Positions 11,906-20,436 of a stretch of DNA of 64,000 nucleotides are shown piece after piece. A program made the position numbers and the translations under genes. Location of the stretch: positions 1,860,001 to 1,924,000 of the forward strand of contig NZ_CP095864.1 of NCBI RefSeq assembly GCF_023100845.1, written 5' to 3'. A model generated the notes under the pieces. That model worked only from the letters and a program-made list of their open reading frames with translations, did no database searches and was not told the origin of the DNA. This stretch comes from Gordonia sp. PP30 (lineage in GTDB: Bacteria; Actinomycetota; Actinomycetes; Mycobacteriales; Mycobacteriaceae). How positions within the stretch are numbered: the stretch's first letter is position 1; each line of letters starts with the position of its first letter.

Positions 11906-13102
11906 TCAGGGGAAGGCGCCGACCCGAATCGGGTCGGTCACCGATTCGTTGCCGGATTCAGGGCCGTCACTCGGCGTGGACGGCCACCACGGATTACCCC
12001 ATGCGACGACGGCCCCCGCATCGACGACGGCGGCGACGCAGCCCACACCCATCGCGATCGCCTGGATCCTGCGCACCCCGAGGCTGTCGACCCGCTCGGG
12101 TGACGCGAACGGCACCGGCGCGTCCGCAGCGGCGCCGAGCTGTCCCTCGGTACCCGAGCCCCAGCAGTAGGCCAGCTGCTGGTCGGTGAGGACACAACCG
12201 CCGGATTCGTTGAGTGTCACGGCACTGAGCGGGCGGTCGAACTCGGTGACGGCCGCACTTTCCGGGGAGTTGTGGGCGCCGTTCCACAGGGCAGCGGCGA
12301 AGGTGTCACTGCCGAAAGCCTCGCGCTCGATGTGGGGAGCCCAGCACCGGAGCTCTCGCCCACCGGTGAGGGCGCAGAGGTAGCTGTGGTCCTGATCGAG
12401 CATCGGCGGGGCGTAAAGTCTCTGAGCCCCGAAAGGTACATCCAGGTCGGTCAGCCGTTCCGGATCCGACAGTGTCCAGCATACGATTCGGCCGCCGACG
12501 GTGGCGCATGCCTCCGTGCGGTCGACCGACAATCCCGCCGCTGACGGAATCAGGGCCACCGACGTCGGCTGGCCGGACAAATGCACGCGGCTGGCGTGCA
12601 GGTGCCGGCCACCGCAGGTGACGGTCCGCCCCGAAGTCGCGCAATAGAAATCCGCGGAATCGTTCTCAGCGTTTCCGAGGACGAACGCCGAGGTCAACGA
12701 GTCGATCTGGTCGGGGTATGCCCGGACTCGCCGCGGCGTGCTCCAGGTCTCTTTCGAGGAGACCTGCCAGCACCAGAGTCCCTCCGCGCGAACCGGTGCA
12801 CACCATTGGGTCAGTTGTGGCGACTGCAGATCGGTTGCCGGTCCGGGAAGGCGGATGGGTATAGGCGGCGTCGGTCCGCGGCGGTCGATCCGCCAGCAGG
12901 CGACCGCCCCGCTCGGGTTCTTTGCACAGCTGAACCCGGCACTGCTGTCGGTGACGACCCATCCAGTCGGGGGCGCGGGCGGCCGGCCGACGTGGGACGA
13001 CGTGTTGGTGACGGCCAGTTGCCATGCCGGGATTCCGAGGACCAGTACCGCCAGGAGTAGCCCAGCCATTCCCGCTGCGATCGCCTGAAGACTCTTCTTC
13101 AT
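11906..13102 (-). CDS. Membrane-anchored RCC1-like seven-blade propeller protein
   Basis: A 398-residue protein with one N-terminal membrane segment (about residues 8-31), so the rest lies outside the cytoplasm. Seven blade-like repeats each hold a Cys, a turn of 6-10 residues and usually a second Cys followed by Trp or Gly: CAKNPSGAVACW, CAPVRAEGLWCW, CATSGRTVTC, CATVGGRIVCW, CALTGGRELRCW, CVLTDQQLAYCWGSG, and a last blade with one Cys. That is the RCC1 propeller pattern. ATG 13102 overlaps the kinase stop (TGATG), so translation is coupled. A role as an extracellular partner or sensor for the adjacent kinases is inferred. Confidence 0.8.
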   Translation of the reverse strand: MKKSLQAIAAGMAGLLLAVLVLGIPAWQLAVTNTSSHVGRPPAPPTGWVVTDSSAGFSCAKNPSGAVACWRIDRRGPTPPIPIRLPGPATDLQSPQLTQWCAPVRAEGLWCWQVSSKETWSTPRRVRAYPDQIDSLTSAFVLGNAENDSADFYCATSGRTVTCGGRHLHASRVHLSGQPTSVALIPSAAGLSVDRTEACATVGGRIVCWTLSDPERLTDLDVPFGAQRLYAPPMLDQDHSYLCALTGGRELRCWAPHIEREAFGSDTFAAALWNGAHNSPESAAVTEFDRPLSAVTLNESGGCVLTDQQLAYCWGSGTEGQLGAAADAPVPFASPERVDSLGVRRIQAIAMGVGCVAAVVDAGAVVAWGNPWWPSTPSDGPESGNESVTDPIRVGAFP

Positions 13103-14640
13103 CACGTCGCGGGGCTCCCGACGCCGCGCAACTGAAGTTCAGCGAGCGTGTATTTGTAGTATTCGCAGGTGGTGCCGGGGCCAGTCGGATCAATGCTGCC
13201 GCGCAGATTGAGGTAGCCGACTTCAGTCTTGACGGAGTAGACGCAGTCGATGCGGTCTTCCGATGTGCGCGCAGACCAGTAGTACTGGCCATGGACCGCC
13301 GGTTCGGCCAGGGGCGCGGAGTCGGCGGGCAGGGTAGCGGTGTACCCGAGCGATACCGGCACATCGGTCATGCCCCCCATTGATGCGTCGAGGTGGAACC
13401 TGCAACCGGCGCCGGCCAGATCATCGGAGCCGGGGGCCAGGTCCCGGACGTTCTCGAGATTCTGTGACTGACTGAACTGCGGATCCGAGGCCGCCCGCTG
13501 TATCTCGTCGCACAGGCGAGCCCCGGCGGCGGCGCGCCTGTCGTCCTTGTTCGATGGGGCGTCGCGAACGGCGAACAAGGCGGCCGACAGCGCGAGGCCG
13601 GCCACCACGGCGACGCCGACCACGCCCACGGCCACCTTCCCACGGCGCCTGCTCCCCGGCGGCGTCGTCGCGTCGGGCGGGAGGGTGTCCTGATACAGCC
13701 CATGGTCGGGCCGGTTGTCGGCGGGCGCAACCGTGCGGAGAGTGACCCCGCTGGCCGCGGCGAGTCGTGCCGCGAACTCGCGGCACGACGGGTAACGGTC
13801 TGTCGGGTGACGCGACAGTGCGTGGTCCAGCACGGCGTCTATTCCGGAAGGAACGGCCCCGTTGAGCGACGACGCGGGCGGCGGGAGATTGTGTAACTGC
13901 GCGTACACCTGACCGGCGAGGGATTCTGCGGCGAATGGCGTTCGGCCCGTCAAGAGGGTGAACGCCGTGCAGGCGAGCGAGTATTGGTCGGAGGCAGGTG
14001 TCGGTGGCAGGTTTTGGAGACGTTCGGGGGCGGTGAACCCGGCAGACCCGGGCACGGATTCGTCATCGGCGCGGTCATCGTGATCGTTGGTGATGGCGAT
14101 CCCGAAGTCACTCAGGAAGGCATCGGAAAGGGAACCATCGGGACCGAATGTCAGGAGAATGTTGCTGGGTTTCACGTCGCGGTGGATGACACCGTTCTGG
14201 TGCGCGTAGTCGAGCGCGTCGGCTATGGCGGTGACGATGTGCGACACGGTCACCGGCGTCAGTGCCGCTGGTCGTCGAGTGCGGACCTCGGCAGCGGTCA
14301 GTCCCGGCACATACTGCATGGCGAGCCAGCGATTGGCGCCGGTTCGGCCGTGGTCGAGGATCTCGACGATATTCCGATGGTGAAGCCTGCTCAGCAGCAG
14401 GCACTCTCGGTCGAAGCCGCGCTGTGCGCTGGTCCCGGTATTCCGGACACGGATCACCTTTACCGCCGCCACTGTCCCGTCTGGCCGGGTCGCCGAATAC
14501 ACATCGCCGACCCCACCGCGGCCGATCAGCCCGACCACTGTCCACTCCCCGAAGCGGGCTCCACCGGTAGGGGAAGTCTCCGGCCCGGCGTGATGAGCGT
14601 CCGCAGATGGGTCCTCGTCGCGGCCCTTATGCGCGGTCAT
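13102..14640 (-). CDS. Receptor-type Ser/Thr protein kinase 1
   Basis: A 512-residue Hanks-type kinase. The P-loop GRGGVGDVY is at about 40-48, with Lys61, HRDVKPSN with catalytic Asp155, DFG 178-180 and APE 204-206. A single membrane segment spans about 335-358. The extracellular part of about 150 residues has several Cys and ends with VGYLNLRG. The activation loop (DDESVPGSAGFTAPE) lacks the usual paired threonines of mycobacterial kinases. It overlaps the lipoprotein gene upstream and the propeller gene downstream by one to four bases. It is paralogous to the kinase at 15128-16630 in both the kinase and sensor parts, and it sits where M. tuberculosis has pknI. Confidence 0.93.
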   Translation of the reverse strand: MTAHKGRDEDPSADAHHAGPETSPTGGARFGEWTVVGLIGRGGVGDVYSATRPDGTVAAVKVIRVRNTGTSAQRGFDRECLLLSRLHHRNIVEILDHGRTGANRWLAMQYVPGLTAAEVRTRRPAALTPVTVSHIVTAIADALDYAHQNGVIHRDVKPSNILLTFGPDGSLSDAFLSDFGIAITNDHDDRADDESVPGSAGFTAPERLQNLPPTPASDQYSLACTAFTLLTGRTPFAAESLAGQVYAQLHNLPPPASSLNGAVPSGIDAVLDHALSRHPTDRYPSCREFAARLAAASGVTLRTVAPADNRPDHGLYQDTLPPDATTPPGSRRRGKVAVGVVGVAVVAGLALSAALFAVRDAPSNKDDRRAAAGARLCDEIQRAASDPQFSQSQNLENVRDLAPGSDDLAGAGCRFHLDASMGGMTDVPVSLGYTATLPADSAPLAEPAVHGQYYWSARTSEDRIDCVYSVKTEVGYLNLRGSIDPTGPGTTCEYYKYTLAELQLRGVGSPAT

Positions 14641-15131
14641 CGGCGAAAGTGCGCGGCAAGTGCACGGGTGAGGCCGTCCAGGTCGGTCTGTCGTTCTCGG
14701 CGCTCGTCGTCTGATGTCGGTACGGGCCAGTGGTCACGCCGGACGATGAGGAACTCGCCCTCAGGGGTGCCGATTGATCCGGTATGCATGCTGATCGTCT
14801 GGACGAACGCGTCGTCGGGGCACTCCTGACCGAAGCAGACGGCATAGTCGCCTGCGCCTCCAGAGAAGAACGGCAACCTGGAGTGCGGGACGCTGAGGGT
14901 AGCCGTCAGTGAGCCGTGGTCGATCGTCGCTCGCCAGCGGCATGCGGGGTAGCCCGGGACCGAGGGCTCGGCCGCGGTGAGTGAAGAGTCGTCGAAGCCG
15001 TGATCGGTGAGTAGATCAGGGGCGACGGAGCGGCACCGCTCGTCCGGAAGCGGCGGGTCCGACGATGCACACGCGCAGACGAGGAGGAACGCGGCGACCG
15101 AACACGTCGCGGCAATACCTCTCGCTGTCAT
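14637..15131 (-). CDS. Small lipoprotein between the two kinases
   Basis: A 164-residue exported lipoprotein. The signal sequence ends in a lipobox-like LVCAC (lipidated Cys about residue 21). The mature part has Cys pairs and CRW, resembling the layout of actinobacterial DUF3558-type lipoproteins and of the kinase sensor domains on either side. It shares four-base ATGA overlaps with both kinase genes, so the three are translated together. A ligand-binding or accessory role to the kinases is inferred from context alone. Confidence 0.75.
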   Translation of the reverse strand: MTARGIAATCSVAAFLLVCACASSDPPLPDERCRSVAPDLLTDHGFDDSSLTAAEPSVPGYPACRWRATIDHGSLTATLSVPHSRLPFFSGGAGDYAVCFGQECPDDAFVQTISMHTGSIGTPEGEFLIVRRDHWPVPTSDDERRERQTDLDGLTRALAAHFRR

Positions 15132-16630
15132 GACGGCGCCGGTCTGGTCAACTTCAACTCCTCCAACCGTGCGAGCGCCGTGGTCAGATGGACGCAGTCC
15201 TCGGAGTCATCGTGCCCCAAGAGATTGAGGTATCCGACCTCTGACCGGTATCCGACCAGGCACGTTCTCGTAGAGCCCGTGCCTTCTCCAGAGTAGTAGA
15301 TGTCCAGTCGCCGGTTCGCAGGACCAGACGACACGTCGTTCGGGCGTTCCGCCGAGTACCCGATGACGAGAGTCTGCATGCCGTCGACACCGGGGACGCT
15401 CGCCGGAAACTCGCATCCGCGCCCCACCCGGCTGTTGTCAGCCGGTTCGGTCTTCACGCGCGCGACGCCGATGAACGGTGGATCTGTCGCCGCCTGGGCC
15501 GCGGTCCAGACCGTCTGGCACAGTTGGTTCGCGGCCACGGCCCGGGCATCGTCATCACCACCACTGGTGCCGTTGGTGGCGCCGTTCCAGAGTATGAGCG
15601 CGACAGCTGCGGCGACCGCGGCAAGTACTGCCGCCCCACCGCCGATGATCGCCGCCCTGTGCAGGTTGGCACTCGACGCGTGTTCGTGGTCGGGCGGGAT
15701 GGTGTCGTCGTAAAGATCGCGGGCAGGGCGGTTGTCGACGTCGGGCGCGGCCTCGTGCTCGACACCTGCCGCGTCGGCTAGGGCCGCTGCGAATGCGCCG
15801 CACGACGGATACCTGTCGGCCGGGTTCTTCGCCATGGCCTGCACCAGGACGTCGTCGACGGCGCGCGGCACGTCGGCCAGCCGAGATGCCCGCGGCGGGT
15901 CGGTGACGAGCTGCGCACGGACCTGGGCGGCGATCGAATCGGCGACGTACGGCGCGCGGCCCGTAAATAAGGTGAAGACAGTGCAGGCGAGTGAATATTG
16001 ATCCGACGCGGGAACCGGCGGAAGGCTGCGGAGTAGTTCCGGTGCCGCGTAGCCGAGGGTGCCGGTGATCGCATCGGTGTATGTCGAATCGCCGAGGCCG
16101 ACGGCCTTGGCGATACCGAAGTCGGAGAGCACCGCGCGTGCGACAGCACCGTCGGGCGCGATCGTCACCAGGACATTGCTGGGTTTCACATCACGGTGAA
16201 CCACGGACCTGCTGTGTGCGTAGTCGAGCGCCGAGGCGATCTGGACGGCGATCGTGGCGATAGTCGGCGGCGTCAGCAATTCCGGCCGGGAGGCGCTCAG
16301 ATTGGACGCCGACGTGCCGGCGACATACTGGAGGGCGAGCCACAGCCGATCGGCGGTCTGCCCGTGTTCGAGCAGTCGCACGATGTTGGGGTGATCGAGC
16401 TGGGTAAGTAGGTCGCATTCGCGTTGGAAGAGTCGACGGCGGTGCGGTGTCAGCCCGTGCGGGCGGATCACCTTCAAGGCGGCGCGGCCGCCAGAGGGAT
16501 CGGTCGCGAAGTAGACGTCGGCCATGCCGCCGGATCCGATCAACCGCTGGGGCCGCCAGCTGCCGAAGCGGCCGTGCTTATCGATGGTGCCGGCGCGTGG
16601 ATCGTCGGACGACGGTGGTGGCGGATTCAC
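15128..16630 (-). CDS. Receptor-type Ser/Thr protein kinase 2
   Basis: A 500-residue Hanks-type kinase and first gene of the four-gene operon. Motifs are GSGGMADVY at about 32-40, Lys53, HRDVKPSN with Asp147, DFG 170-172 and APE 196-198. Its activation loop (DSTYTDAITGTLGYAAPE) keeps threonines suited to autophosphorylation, unlike its paralogue. A membrane segment near 323-350 leads to an extracellular domain with GRGCEF and VGYLNLLG. The start is GTG 16630, with GAGGA five bases upstream. The divergent neighbour is an FHA-type protein, a plausible phosphothreonine reader. Confidence 0.93.
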   Translation of the reverse strand: MNPPPPSSDDPRAGTIDKHGRFGSWRPQRLIGSGGMADVYFATDPSGGRAALKVIRPHGLTPHRRRLFQRECDLLTQLDHPNIVRLLEHGQTADRLWLALQYVAGTSASNLSASRPELLTPPTIATIAVQIASALDYAHSRSVVHRDVKPSNVLVTIAPDGAVARAVLSDFGIAKAVGLGDSTYTDAITGTLGYAAPELLRSLPPVPASDQYSLACTVFTLFTGRAPYVADSIAAQVRAQLVTDPPRASRLADVPRAVDDVLVQAMAKNPADRYPSCGAFAAALADAAGVEHEAAPDVDNRPARDLYDDTIPPDHEHASSANLHRAAIIGGGAAVLAAVAAAVALILWNGATNGTSGGDDDARAVAANQLCQTVWTAAQAATDPPFIGVARVKTEPADNSRVGRGCEFPASVPGVDGMQTLVIGYSAERPNDVSSGPANRRLDIYYSGEGTGSTRTCLVGYRSEVGYLNLLGHDDSEDCVHLTTALARLEELKLTRPAPS

Positions 16631-16712
16631 GGATTCCTCGGATGGCTGGATAGGTTGAGCATAAAAGCGACTGGGTCGTCAGGTGATAGCCTGGCGCGAG
16701 GGAGGTCGAGAG

Positions 16713-17423
16713 ATGACCGTGCAGGGGACACGAATCGACGATCTGGCGGGCACAGTGCTGCCGATCGGGCGGGACCGGGTATTCACCATCGGCCGGCTGG
16801 GTGACCTACGGCTCGATCACAACCCTCGCCTGCACCGCCGGCTGCTGACGGTCTTCTGGCACGACCGCATGTGGTGGATGGAAAACGTCGGTCAGTGGAT
16901 ACCGGTGCGGGTATCGAGCCCGGCGGCGGGGCTCAGTCACATCCTCGGCCCCGGTGACACGATGGTGGTGAACCGCGAGGAGACCCGACTGGTCTTCGAT
17001 GCGGGGGAAACCACCTATGAACTGGCCCTGTTCGTCGACCTGTCGCCGCGACCTCAGCCGGAGGTGGCCGAACTTCTCGATGGCACCACCACCGACGGCC
17101 CCGGCGCCCTGAACGCCGAGCAGATCCAGCTCCTCCTCGCCCTGTGTGAGCCGATGCTGCGCAACGCCGGGGTCAGCCTTTCGGCCATTCCGTCGACGGG
17201 CGAGATCGCGGAGCGGCTGGGCTGGTCGACTGCCAAGGTCGGCCGCAAGCTTGACTACCTGTGCCTCAAGCTCGGTGAAGCCGGGGTCCCGGGGCTGCTC
17301 GCCGATGGGGGTCGGCCCGCCTCGACCCGCCGCGCCGACCTCGCCGAGTGGGCGATGGCGACCAAGGTGGTCACGCCAGCGGATCTGGTGGCGATCGACC
17401 GATTGCTCACGACCAGCCATTAG
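16713..17423 (+). CDS. FHA-like protein with C-terminal winged-helix domain
   Basis: A 236-residue cytoplasmic protein. Residues 15-100 look like an FHA fold (FTIGRLGDLRLDHNPRLHRRL, then the late strand TMVVN). The classical Arg, Ser and His are only partly kept. Residues 135-236 contain a helix-turn-helix (STGEIAERLGWSTAKVGRKL). The start is ATG 16713 behind GGGAGG. It diverges from the kinase operon across about 80 bases and overlaps the convergent membrane-protein gene by 17 bases. FHA domains bind phosphothreonine, so it may couple the kinases to DNA binding; this is inference. Confidence 0.72.
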   Translation: MTVQGTRIDDLAGTVLPIGRDRVFTIGRLGDLRLDHNPRLHRRLLTVFWHDRMWWMENVGQWIPVRVSSPAAGLSHILGPGDTMVVNREETRLVFDAGETTYELALFVDLSPRPQPEVAELLDGTTTDGPGALNAEQIQLLLALCEPMLRNAGVSLSAIPSTGEIAERLGWSTAKVGRKLDYLCLKLGEAGVPGLLADGGRPASTRRADLAEWAMATKVVTPADLVAIDRLLTTSH

Positions 17424-18078
17424 TCACGTCCGGGCGTTCGGCGGAGCCGGAGTATCGCGGTGCCCGGCGGGTCACGGTTTCGGCGAAGAACTCGCTGGTC
17501 CCCGGAAGCCACATGCCCACGACGATCAGCGCCGACCACACGAAGGGGAGCACGCTGGTGATTCCGACGATCCCGAGCAGGGCTGCGATGATCGTGGCGA
17601 CGATGCGGGCCCAGTTGCGGCCGCGGCCCACCGCCGTGGAGACGACGATTAACCCGAGTCCGAGCAGTGCCAGCACCGTGCCGATGGCGATGGCGATGGC
17701 GACGATCGATTCGATGTCGTCGCCGCTGAGCCGGTCCTGATACTCCTGGAGCAGGTTCTGAATCGGCGTCGATGCGCGGAACGACGGCGAGTTCTTCCAC
17801 ATCACCCCGGCGGCCACGGTGAGGAGGCCGAGCACGAACAGGGTGATATTGCCGATCTGCTGAAGGACCACCGAAGCGGTGACGTAGCCCGGGCGGACCC
17901 GCACCGGTGCCGCGGTGGCGCGATCGCCGGCCCCGTAATGCGCGGGCGCCGCCGCGAACGGGTCCGGCGGTGGTCCGGCAGGTGGTCCCGACGGGGGCTG
18001 GGCGCTGTCGGGGATGGGTGAGGTGGGAGGTGCGTCGTATTGCTCGGCGAATGAGAATCGGCGATGTGGGTCGGTCAC
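17407..18078 (-). CDS. Proline-rich membrane protein
   Basis: A 223-residue protein with a Pro/Ala-rich N-terminal cytoplasmic region of about 65 residues. Four hydrophobic segments follow, with a polar loop (QNLLQEYQDRLSGDDIES) after the first pair. The start is GTG 18078 with AAGGA seven bases upstream. It is the last of three leftward genes (19647 to 17407) that may share one transcript. Its end overlaps the FHA gene. No family is recognised; Pro-rich N-termini of this kind are common in actinobacterial membrane proteins. Confidence 0.75.
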   Translation of the reverse strand: MTDPHRRFSFAEQYDAPPTSPIPDSAQPPSGPPAGPPPDPFAAAPAHYGAGDRATAAPVRVRPGYVTASVVLQQIGNITLFVLGLLTVAAGVMWKNSPSFRASTPIQNLLQEYQDRLSGDDIESIVAIAIAIGTVLALLGLGLIVVSTAVGRGRNWARIVATIIAALLGIVGITSVLPFVWSALIVVGMWLPGTSEFFAETVTRRAPRYSGSAERPDVTNGWS

Positions 18079-18136
18079 AGCAATGTCCTTGGGGGTCGGG
18101 TTGGGTGCAGGTCGGCGAAGTGGTCGGGATACCCAG

Positions 18137-19195
18137 TCAGCTGAGCGGTGCTTCCACCCACCCCACCTCGTCGATTTCGAAGCCGTCGTCCTCTGAGGCC
18201 TCGTTGACGCAGACCAGATCGTCGCGGAAGCGCGTGCACCGGACCTTGTCGTTGCCGACCGTCAGCAGCACGGTCTGCCGGCGATCGAGCGTGATCCGGT
18301 CGCTGACGGTGGGAAGGTCCGACGGTGCGGTCACGCACGTCGGCGACGAACTCCAGATGAGTCTGGTTCCCGTCGCTGCGGAAGTGTTCGCGCCGATCGG
18401 TCCCGTGTGGTCGTCGCAGCCGGGAAGCTCGTTGGTGAGCTCACGGCCACCGATGTCGCACATGAGCTTGTCCGAGTACACGACGCAGTAGTTGTCCCCG
18501 GCTTCGATGGTGACGTTTCCGCTCGCGGTGTAGTCGGGTTCAGTGGTGGATTCGGCTGCTTCTGGGATGGTCATCGCGACGTCGGTCGTGGTGGTGGTCT
18601 CGGTGACGGTGTCGACCGCGGTGGTGCTGCCCGGTGCCGCGCTGGAGTGGTCCCCGCCGCCGTGGAGAACCAGGAATCCGATGAGCGCGACGGCCAGCAG
18701 ACCGGCGATGCCCGCCGCCACGAGGAGCGGACTCGGGATCGCTCGGCGACGCCCCGCCGGTGCGTGCACCGGCGCGGCGATCAGCGCCACGACCTCGTCG
18801 ATTCCCGGCGAGGGAACCGCGCCGAGCGCATCGAGGAACGTCCCGGCCTGTTCGACGGGGAGATTCTGCAAGGCCCCGAACAGCTGGGCCTGGGCGAGTG
18901 CTCCGATCTGCGCCGGACCGTCTGCGGCGGCCAATGCCGTGAGCGCTGGGAGGGACTGTGGATCCGCCGCCGCCGTGGCGGCGGCGACGGCCGCGGGCGT
19001 CACCACGGTCCCGTCGACGATGAGCCCCTCTTCGATCGCGAATGATCGCCCGTGCGGGACGACCAGCGCCGCGACGGTCGCGGTGCCCGCCTCATCCAGC
19101 GCGGCGACGAAGCTATCCAGTGCAGAGAACGAACCGAGCACGTGCCCGGCCACGGCAAGAAAGCGCGGGATGGAATTGGCGGAAGTGGTAGCCAT
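18137..19195 (-). CDS. Single-pass membrane protein with Cys-rich exported domain
   Basis: A 352-residue protein. An Ala-rich helical cytoplasmic part takes about 165 residues. One membrane segment (SPLLVAAGIAGLLAVALIGF) and a Thr-rich linker (TVTETTTTTD) come next. The exported domain has Cys pairs and ends CTRFRDDLVCVNEASEDDGF, which recalls the C-terminal pattern of mycobacterial LppP-like lipoproteins. The start is ATG 19195 with AAGGA eight bases upstream; a TTG codon just before it is not needed. It lies between a secreted-protein gene and a membrane-protein gene in the same direction. Function is unknown. Confidence 0.75.
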   Translation of the reverse strand: MATTSANSIPRFLAVAGHVLGSFSALDSFVAALDEAGTATVAALVVPHGRSFAIEEGLIVDGTVVTPAAVAAATAAADPQSLPALTALAAADGPAQIGALAQAQLFGALQNLPVEQAGTFLDALGAVPSPGIDEVVALIAAPVHAPAGRRRAIPSPLLVAAGIAGLLAVALIGFLVLHGGGDHSSAAPGSTTAVDTVTETTTTTDVAMTIPEAAESTTEPDYTASGNVTIEAGDNYCVVYSDKLMCDIGGRELTNELPGCDDHTGPIGANTSAATGTRLIWSSSPTCVTAPSDLPTVSDRITLDRRQTVLLTVGNDKVRCTRFRDDLVCVNEASEDDGFEIDEVGWVEAPLS

Positions 19196-19269
19196 CAATG
19201 GCGTCCTTCGGTATCGAGTGGTCGCGCTGGTTCTGCCAGCGAGGTGGACGGGTTACCGAACGCGAGCGG

Positions 19270-19647
19270 TCAACGCCGGAGCCGGGCGACGGCGTGTCCG
19301 ACCGGGATACCGAAGCCGTACGCCGGTCCCTGGTAGACACCGCGGCCCGTCCGGTTGAGCACGTATCGCGAGCCGGCGCCGTCGTCGATGTATCCGCCGC
19401 GTGGGGTGTGGACGAAGCGCTGGCGCGTGCGCTGGTTGCCGTAATGCCAGGTGGCCGTGTTGCCCTTGATCACGATGACCGCCCGGCTCGTGGGCGGCCC
19501 GCCGTAGAACGGCGTCATACTGAAGTTGTAGGCGCCCTCGGGGACTCGCGCCGACGCGTCGCCTGCGGCCTGGGCGGTTCCCGCCACGGCGGCCACCGCC
19601 ACCGTCGCTCCGGCGATCGCCATACGGATCTTCTGGGCAGTCTTCAT
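19270..19647 (-). CDS. Small secreted protein
   Basis: A 125-residue protein with a clear Sec signal peptide, probably cut after GTAQA. The mature part is about 100 residues and basic, rich in Gly, Tyr and Arg, without Cys. The start is ATG 19647 behind AGGAG. Its promoter has a -10-like TAACGT (19690-19685) and a palindrome 22 bases further upstream that resembles the one before the gene at 11791. No family is recognised. Confidence 0.72.
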   Translation of the reverse strand: MKTAQKIRMAIAGATVAVAAVAGTAQAAGDASARVPEGAYNFSMTPFYGGPPTSRAVIVIKGNTATWHYGNQRTRQRFVHTPRGGYIDDGAGSRYVLNRTGRGVYQGPAYGFGIPVGHAVARLRR

Positions 19648-19684
19648 CGGGCACTCCTGGGGTTGATTGTTTGACTGGATCCGA

Positions 19685-19730
19685 ACGTTAGGCCGCGGTC
19701 GCGGGTCGGGAAATGGGTTGCGCGCCCCAT
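19685..19730 (-). promoter_or_regulatory. Promoter with operator similar to the one at 11799-11852
   Basis: The core ATGGGTTGCGCGCCCCAT (19713-19730) matches the core at 11828-11845 at 14 of 18 positions. It stands 22 bases upstream of the minus-strand -10 box TAACGT. The other site has 23 bases before TAGCGT. The shared spacing supports a common regulator. Confidence 0.5.
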
Positions 19731-19778
19731 TGCGTGAGCGGTCGCTACCGATCTTGCGCGGTCGCTGGCCGGAGGATT

Positions 19779-19833
19779 TTGGGCCGCCATGAACTCTCTG
19801 GCAGAATGGCCGGTTGGTTCGCCGGAACCGGCC
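19779..19833 (+). promoter_or_regulatory. rpsP promoter and leader hairpin
   Basis: TTGGGC (19779-19784), a 17-base spacer and CAGAAT (19802-19807) form a SigA-like promoter. Immediately after, GGCCGGTT (19808-19815) and AACCGGCC (19826-19833) can form an 8-bp hairpin at the 5' end of the transcript. The CTGGCAGAAT string recurs before rplS. Confidence 0.55.
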
Positions 19834-19929
19834 ACGGCCGACCGGCGGTCACCCCGTAAGAGATCGCAAAACCGGATCCGCCACTCCCGTGCGGATCGCT
19901 GAATTGCGCTGTGACATGAAGGATTTCAC

Positions 19930-20436
19930 ATGGCTGTCAAGATCAAGCTCACCCGTCTCGGCAAGATCCGCAACCCCCAGTACCGCGTCGTCGTCGCCGA
20001 TGCCCGCACCCGTCGTGACGGTCGTGCCATCGAGACCATCGGCAAGTACCACCCGAAGGAAGAGCCCTCGCTGATCGTGATCGACTCCGAGCGCGCGCAG
20101 TACTGGCTCGGTGTCGGCGCCCAGCCGACCGACGCCGTCCTGAACCTGCTCAAGGTGACCGGTGACTGGCAGAAGTTCAAGGGCCTGCCGGGCGCCGAGG
20201 GCACCCTGAAGGTCGCCGAGCCGAAGCCGACCAAGCAGGAGCTGTTCGCCGCCGCGCTGGCCGCCGCCGACAACGAGCCGGTCGCCGAGGCCACCACCGC
20301 CAAGAAGAAGCCCGCCAAGAAGGGTGCCGTCGAAGAGGTCGCGGAGAAGGTCGAAGAGGCCGTCGAGGCCGCGGTCGAGAAGGCCGAAGAGGTCGTCGAG
20401 AAGGTCGCCGAGGCCCTGGCGGGCGACGACAAGTGA
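19930..20436 (+). CDS. rpsP: 30S ribosomal protein S16
   Basis: A 168-residue S16. The conserved core occupies the first 80 or so residues ([22 protein letters not shown]). A long Ala/Lys/Glu-rich tail ([19 protein letters not shown]...) follows, as in other Mycobacteriales; E. coli S16 is about half this length. The start is ATG 19930 behind GAAGGA. It opens the rpsP-khpA-rimM-trmD unit and overlaps khpA by four bases (GTGA). Confidence 0.97.
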   Translation: MAVKIKLTRLGKIRNPQYRVVVADARTRRDGRAIETIGKYHPKEEPSLIVIDSERAQYWLGVGAQPTDAVLNLLKVTGDWQKFKGLPGAEGTLKVAEPKPTKQELFAAALAAADNEPVAEATTAKKKPAKKGAVEEVAEKVEEAVEAAVEKAEEVVEKVAEALAGDDK

